Assembly: GCA_032718475.1 (NCBI GenBank) | Contig: JAUCBJ010003415.1 | Location: 1-24,641, forward strand | Length of the DNA: 24,641 nucleotides | From: Nemertoderma westbladi | Taxonomy: Eukaryota; Xenacoelomorpha; Nemertodermatida; Nemertodermatidae | Direction: 5' to 3' | In this document: positions 20,539-24,641 of the stretch, one piece after another | How the letters are laid out: every line of letters begins with the position of its first letter | Numbering within the stretch: position 1 is the stretch's first letter | The notes under the pieces: model-generated | Database searches by the model: none | What the model saw: only the letters and a program-made list of their open reading frames with translations | What the model was told of the DNA's origin: nothing | Position numbers and translations under genes: made by a program

Positions 20539-20964
20539 TCGGAAATTACAGATGGAGACGAATACTGCCAGCAAACTTGGCAACTTATGCAGTTATTATC
20601 CCGTCGTTTCGCTGACCATTTCGAAAAACATTATCTGCCCACGCTACAACTTCGAACTAAGTGGTTTGCGCCGCAAGAAAACGTCAGCGATGGAGACATG
20701 GTCCTTATTGTGTATTCAGATATTCCACGTAAGCGGTGGCAGACACGTCGTATCATCGAGACTCACATCTCGGATGATGGTTTGGTGCGATCGGTAGAAC
20801 TCATCGTCATGCGACGTAACTTCAAGAAACCGGGAATTGTCTTCGAGACACAGCAGCTCAATCGCCCAGTTGGTCGTTTATGTTTACTGGAAAGAGACAG
20901 AGAACTCTCCGGAAACTATGGAAGGCAAGATACCCTTCCCACGACCACCTCCCTAATCCAATAA
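20539..20964 (+). pseudogene. BEL pol C-terminal domain (DUF5641-like)
   Basis: Same frame as pol, reopened after TGA 20536, with a first in-frame ATG at 20587. It carries KWFAPQENVSDGDMVLI and a PRKRWQTRRI stretch, then RSVELIVMRRNFKKPG and LNRPVGRLCLLE. This is the usual end of BEL/Pao integrase proteins (a DUF5641/chromo-like segment that may guide integration). The natural stop is at 20962. The TGA at its start separates it from the integrase core. Confidence 0.85.
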
Positions 20965-20992
20965 ACATCTAGGGACTCCCCAACTTAACAAC

Positions 20993-21785
20993 GGCTGGAG
21001 TGGGTGTGTGACTATATTTTATATTTGTTTTATTATTTTATATTTATGTAAGTATTATTATGTAATTTTATTATAATCGTTTTCTTTAATTTTATTTAGT
21101 ACAATGTTATTATAGCGATTATCTAGTAGATTAGTGCAATATATATTCGCGTTTATTACTTAATTACTTATATATTATATATTTAGTGCGACGGCGAGAA
21201 ATAATTCTTTTTCTCTTTCCTTACTGTCCGTATTACATTACAAATACGTAATTACAGTAAGATGAAATCTCCGTACTTATTAAAGTACAATAAAGCTCCT
21301 ACTATATTCAAGTATTATTGGTAAAGTAGAGTATTAGGAATGCAAAATTCAGATCCTCATGTCTCGGCTAAACCAAGCTCTGGGTAGACCTTGGAAACGA
21401 CTTGCCTCTTCTCACTGACATTGCTTCGTGCGATATTGCTCTCATACCATATATTAAATAATACATGTAGTAGCGTGATGTCCCTTTAACAGTAGCATAC
21501 AACGCAAATAAATCTGTTAAACCCTTTGACCATCTGTAATTCTAGTCGATTAAGATATCGCGGCACCCACCGATATACTTGAAAGACAAAATTCTAGAAT
21601 CAGTGGTTAATGTCCCCAGACATGTTCTGGAATAAATTGGTGCCCATCTTAAATATTAAGATATTTTTACAAAATCTGTCAAATTTTAGATCCTTTAAAA
21701 TTCTAGTCTATTAAGATATCGTAGCACTTACCGATATTCTTAAAAGGACCAATTTCCTAGAATCAAGGATCCTAGTCCCCAGACA
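20993..21785 (+). other. Probable start of BEL 3' LTR and following non-coding DNA
   Basis: A purine-rich tract (GGCTGGAGTGGG, 20993-21004) before TGTGTGAC at 21005 looks like a polypurine tract and LTR start. An AATAAA lies at 21289. The LTR end cannot be fixed because no partner copy was found upstream. The stretch is AT-rich without ORFs and includes two ~95-bp direct repeats (21537-21632 and 21698-21790). Confidence 0.45.
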
Positions 21786-21790
21786 TGTTG
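21537..21790 (+). repeat. Two ~95-bp direct repeats, 161-bp spacing
   Basis: TTCTAGTCGATTAAGATATCG at 21540 (key: TTCTAGTC-ATTAAGATATCG) recurs at about 21701. Both are followed by CCGATAT, TCTAGAATCA and GTCCCCAGACATGTT. The second copy ends exactly where the right repeat arm starts. Confidence 0.85.
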
Positions 21791-23034
21791 TTCGCGCTTT
21801 TGAAGACCTTTAGCAGTTTAACCTGCCAAAATTTATATGTCTTCTAGTTAATTAAAACCACTTTAGCATACGACAATATTTTATGCTAATACGCAAAACA
21901 TTAGCCGAAGTCAGCCCATGCGCGATCATTCACCCGATGGATCTACACCCGGGAGACTGAATTCGGATGCTTGAATTGTATTATTACAGTGTAAGGTTGC
22001 AGTGTATACCTAATGTATTATTCGATAGATCGTTAATAATTAATCTCTGACAGATATTATTGGCTTTCGGGAAATATTAACAGTTCCTTTAGGACGTGGC
22101 GCTTTATCTATTTAAACAGAACTAGGACTTATACTAAACGCAACGATACTGCTTATGATTAAAGTATAAAGCGTATTCTTTAGGAAATACTTTGTTACCA
22201 ATCACAATCATACACACTATTCTGCCGACAGTCAGTATATTTGATCACACATAAAGAGAGCAGTAATTGACTCACGTAGGGTCTGCTAAATAACATTGGA
22301 TTCAATACACACCACATTAATATAAATCGCAATTGTTATGTATAGCCGGTCTCTCTAACCTGTAGTGTTATCAAGAAAATTGGGAATTGGGTGATTTATC
22401 CGTATTATCCAAATAGCAATATTTCCATCAACAAATAGGTACAATTAATGACTGACGGTAAAATAACAGTACAAGCAATATGCTTAATGCAAAAGTATCA
22501 AGATTAGTTAATGAGTATGATTTGTTAAGTTAAATTAGTTCGGTAACAGTTTATACTTTCGATAATTCAAGCAGTTTACTATAGCTCTTACCAAAAGGCC
22601 GGTGTTTCTGGCTTAGACAGCAATAACAACAAAGTATCAAGAAAAAACAGTAAGACTGAACACTCTCCTTATGATCGACTGAAAAGCTACACGTCGACAG
22701 GAAAAACCGCCCTGATTGGCCCAAGCCAAACAAAGAACCACGCGTCCAATGGCTGTTTCCATGTCAGCAACCAGCTGTTAGATGTCGTAATATGAATCAT
22801 CACGGCTAAGCTGTGAAAGGTAGTTGGTGCATTACAAGTTTTTTGCCTTACCATGTCCGCCAAAACACGTATATAGCAGAATGATTTTTATGTCCGTTAA
22901 AACACCTGTAAAGGTACCTTGCGGGCGAGGGGAATATATATACAGTTAGAAAACCTTTTTAGAGTATTCCAGCGCCTGGGGGGGAACTGGCCAGCAAAGG
23001 CAAACGTATCAGTTATCCCACAAAAGCTTTTACA
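21786..23034 (-). repeat. Right copy of the ~1.2-kb repeat (LTR- or TIR-like)
   Basis: On the minus strand it begins TGTAAAAGCTTTTG at 23034 and ends GCGCGAACAACA at 21786, matching the left copy throughout. A purine-rich CTGGGAGTGG lies immediately before its TGT, and unrecognised minus-strand ORFs lie just upstream, as expected if this is a 3' LTR of a minus-strand element. It keeps at least two of the GGACAT-box units (near 22857 and 22891). No ORF lies within it. Confidence 0.85.
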
Positions 23035-23112
23035 CCACTCCCAGAAAATGGGATTTAAGTCTATAAAATATACAAAATCACAGTTTCTAAAATATAAAAA
23101 TACTCTAAACAG
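23035..23112 (-). other. Spacer with polypurine-tract-like sequence
   Basis: On the minus strand, 3' of the basic-tail ORF, this AT-rich spacer ends in CTGGGAGTGG directly before the TGT of the repeat. The motif resembles the tract before the BEL LTR start at 21005 (GGCTGGAGTGGG). Confidence 0.45.
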
Positions 23113-23868
23113 TTAGTCTTTCTTGCGCGGACGGCGTTTACGCAGCTTTTTAAAGCTAGCAAGAGTCCTTTTCTCTTTGGGGCGAGCCACTTTACGAGGA
23201 GGGCTATAACTCCTGGGTGAAGGGTGCAATATGATTGCATCAGAAGGTATGGGATTGCGATCGGTATATCCGCCGGTCGAAGTACCGGGTTGATTGACCT
23301 CAACGTCCGGGGAGAGGGGTCTAACGGCTTTGAGAGCTCGCTTCAAGACAGCCGCTCTTACGGGTCCTGCACGAGTGGTCTGCACGAGGGCCGTGGGTGG
23401 ACCATAGGTAGTTAGAAACTTCCTTGGTTTAATGGTTCTTTCCAACTCGCGTTCGCGGGCTCGGTACTCGTAAGGCCGTCGATATACTTCTTGTAACTCA
23501 GGGTGTGAGTTGACGAATAAGTCTCCATAGGCAGGGTCTTGACGGATAAAGTTTATTAAGTTGTAAGAATGGATGTCACTCGGATTAATGCTCCTGAGGA
23601 ATTTGCGTACATATTTGGTTGAAATACATTCTCCAACGCGTTTCAATAGTTCATAACTTGATAGGCGCGATTTCTGCTCGACGGAGGCAAACAAATATGG
23701 ATGGAACGCATAAACTCCTTCGTAGGCGCGTCCAGGATAATAGCGATGGCGCGAATCACGATGTAAATCAGTGTTCGCTTCCCAAGCTCTAATGTAACGT
23801 AGTGTGATCATTTCATCTACGCTTTCCAAATCGCGATTAAAAAGGGCAATCGAAACTGGCGTGTCCCT
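23113..23868 (-). CDS. Unrecognised protein with basic C-terminal tail
   Basis: Open on the minus strand from 23868 to a TAG at 23113. The likely starts are the first ATG at 23811 (232 residues) or the TTG at 23829; otherwise it is entered by frameshift from the zinc-knuckle frame, which it overlaps by 32 nt. The first ~120 residues look globular (ITLRYIRAWEAN, YPGRAYEGVYAFHPYLF, LINFIRQDPAYGDLF). The middle is Arg/Glu-rich (YRARERELERTIKPRK), then Pro/Ser-rich, and the end is strongly basic (FKKLRKRRPRKKD). The tail suggests nucleic-acid binding or nuclear entry. There are no transmembrane segments or polymerase motifs. Codons are richer in CpG than the surrounding DNA. I know no family for it. 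It could be a virus- or retroelement-derived structural protein. Confidence 0.5.
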   Translation of the reverse strand, partial: RDTPVSIALFNRDLESVDEMITLRYIRAWEANTDLHRDSRHRYYPGRAYEGVYAFHPYLFASVEQKSRLSSYELLKRVGECISTKYVRKFLRSINPSDIHSYNLINFIRQDPAYGDLFVNSHPELQEVYRRPYEYRARERELERTIKPRKFLTTYGPPTALVQTTRAGPVRAAVLKRALKAVRPLSPDVEVNQPGTSTGGYTDRNPIPSDAIILHPSPRSYSPPRKVARPKEKRTLASFKKLRKRRPRKKD

Positions 23869-24163
23869 TTAGTTGACAGTGGTGACATTGAGTCATAAAT
23901 TGAGGGCAAACCGCAAAAATATGCAAATTATTAAATCTGCAATACGCGCAATAAATTTCCATCGCCGGTTGTTCGTGGAAATAGGAACAGCGGACGTTTG
24001 TGTCCATGGGCGTAACATGGTCTCTCGATGCGCATAACCGACAACGTTGCCGAGAAACATAGTTGGCATGGCGATAATCGTACGCAGTGAGACACTGTGG
24101 ACCTTGATACCATTCTAGGATGTAATCGTTGTCGTTGTTCCGAGCGCGATAGGCTGAATCTCT
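23837..24163 (-). CDS. Triple zinc-knuckle segment (Gag/nucleocapsid-like), no own start
   Basis: 108 open codons on the minus strand lie directly after the TGA of the upstream ORF, in the same frame, and close with TAA 23837. There is no early ATG (first Met at codon 53). Three Cys/His sets occur: C41-C44-H49-C59 (irregular), C72-C75-H81-C86, and C93-C96-H101-C106. The last, CHHCQLKGHASFDC, is a classical CX2CX4HX4C knuckle. Such arrays bind single-stranded RNA or DNA in retroviral and retrotransposon Gag proteins. It is most simply the C-terminal half of the upstream ORF's protein, separated by one stop codon. It belongs to none of the other elements in the window. Confidence 0.5.
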   Translation of the reverse strand, partial: RDSAYRARNNDNDYILEWYQGPQCLTAYDYRHANYVSRQRCRLCASRDHVTPMDTNVRCSYFHEQPAMEIYCAYCRFNNLHIFAVCPQFMTQCHHCQLKGHASFDCPF

Positions 24164-24562
24164 TCAGATTCCAGACATATTGGTTCGTCTTCCCAGTCTG
24201 TTACGAATAGAATTTTCGTGATCTATTCTCGGTTTATCGTTACGACGCCGCTGGGTATGATATTTAAATAGAACCATTTCCCTTTCGGTGTCTACATCGT
24301 CCGTATCATGTAAATCGATAGGATGGCCGGTAGTTAAGAAGTCCATATACGTACCATTACGATGCGTATAGCGAGCGGTTAATTTTCGATAGTCCAATTC
24401 ACACGTAAGTTGCTCTTGGGACATCGGCGGTTCGATATAACGACCATCGTCCTCCGTAATAGTCGGATTGGCTTCACCGCGTATCAAGCTATCCACAAAC
24501 GCTTGTAAAGGTAGAGTATATCGCTCTCTAATACCAAGGTCATCTTCTATCAATTCCGTCAT
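24164..24562 (-). CDS. Unrecognised 132-residue protein, upstream partner of the zinc-knuckle segment
   Basis: ATG at 24562, stop TGA at 24164. The sequence is polar, acidic at the start (MTELIEDDLGIRERY), with an acidic patch (DLHDTDDVDTERE) and a basic end (RRRNDKPRIDHENSIRNRLGRR). There is no signal peptide, membrane segment or known motif. The frame goes on past the TGA into the zinc-knuckle segment, so both may be one Gag-like protein. An in-frame TAA lies 19 bp before the ATG, so the start is well bounded. A further minus-strand frame enters from the window edge and ends at 24597, hinting at a closely packed gene upstream. Confidence 0.5.
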   Translation of the reverse strand: MTELIEDDLGIRERYTLPLQAFVDSLIRGEANPTITEDDGRYIEPPMSQEQLTCELDYRKLTARYTHRNGTYMDFLTTGHPIDLHDTDDVDTEREMVLFKYHTQRRRNDKPRIDHENSIRNRLGRRTNMSGI

Positions 24563-24641
24563 ATCTGCTATCTGAGTTTGTTAATATTAGTATGAGTCAA
24601 TATTTAGGCAAGCGGGCGTCGCTGCCTACTAGTCTTTGACC
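24563..24641 (-). other. Edge segment, possible tail of a further minus-strand ORF
   Basis: Fourteen codons are open from the window edge (GQRLVGSDARLPKY) to a TGA at 24597, leaving 34 bp before the ATG of the next ORF. It is too short to be sure it is coding. Confidence 0.2.

Larger units (their letters stand above)
12937..21400 (+). mobile_element. BEL/Pao LTR retrotransposon, decayed
   Basis: One gag-pol unit is readable in the order gag, three zinc knuckles, aspartic protease, RT, RNase H, integrase and C-terminal DUF5641-like domain. That is the BEL/Pao order and wording (RVLFDGSA, YMDD, HHCC, DDE). The frame is broken by TAG 13575, TAA 15596 and TGA 20536, and shifts near 13755, 15285 and 17400. 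After pol, a purine-rich tract (20993-21004) precedes TGTGTGAC, the likely start of a 3' LTR with AATAAA at 21289. No matching 5' LTR was found, so the outer ends are approximate. Confidence 0.8.

Noticed and set aside
3590-21790. A common ~160-bp period (3590-4095, 12530-12830, 21537-21790) as one dispersed satellite
   Set aside because: The three sets share the spacing but not the sequence, so the similarity is taken as coincidence.
9522-23034. Polinton/Maverick-type element
   Set aside because: Long inverted repeats suggested it, but no protein-primed DNA polymerase, packaging ATPase, retroviral-type integrase separate from BEL, or capsid gene was found, and the ends start TGT rather than AG.
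23931-24113. 60-codon minus-strand ORF between the unknown proteins
   Set aside because: The overlapping frame at 23837-24163 has an ordered Cys/His zinc-knuckle array, so that one is taken as coding and this one as a shadow.

Overview
This is invertebrate animal DNA, apparently a repeat-rich gene neighbourhood. AT-rich non-coding DNA, an exon series with canonical GT/AG signals and a TATA/Inr promoter, several classes of metazoan retroelement, and short palindromes (ACCGGT, AGGCCT) scattered through the non-coding DNA all point to a metazoan. I cannot fix the phylum; an arthropod or mollusc would fit. No rRNA, tRNA or CRISPR array was seen.

Layout. (1) 1-4560: a nearly full-length but broken non-LTR retrotransposon on the + strand. 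It has a PHD-like finger, an APE-type endonuclease and a reverse transcriptase, followed by a 3' region built of ~160-bp tandem repeats. (2) 4565-5050: the C-terminal stub of a different non-LTR reverse transcriptase, a TAC microsatellite and a minisatellite. (3) 5207-8983: the 5' part of a probable host gene for a secreted protein: TATA box, initiator, signal-peptide exon, a 30-nt microexon and a coiled-coil exon, all in phase 0. Its introns hold a MITE-like element and an antisense retroelement C-terminal fragment. (4) 9009-9410: an internally deleted second copy of the first non-LTR family, just after the last visible splice donor. (5) 9522-10717 and 21786-23034: two diverged ~1.2-kb copies of one repeat in opposite orientation. 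(6) Between them, at 12937-20964, a BEL/Pao LTR retrotransposon with gag, three zinc knuckles, aspartic protease, RT, RNase H and integrase, disabled by at least three stops and three frameshifts. (7) 23113-24562: minus-strand open frames I do not recognise (an acidic/polar protein, a Cys/His triple zinc-knuckle segment, and a protein with a very basic tail), ending 78 bp from the outer end of the right repeat arm.

How the parts relate. The window is mostly layered insertions. The ~1.2-kb repeats begin TGT and can be read as ending ACA. The right copy is preceded, on its own strand, by a purine-rich tract and by the unknown ORFs, so it could be the 3' LTR of a minus-strand retroelement or retrovirus-like element extending past 24641. 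The left copy would then be a solo LTR. The alternative is a pair of terminal inverted repeats around a composite element. The unrecognised minus-strand gene cluster beside this repeat is the part most likely to be undescribed.
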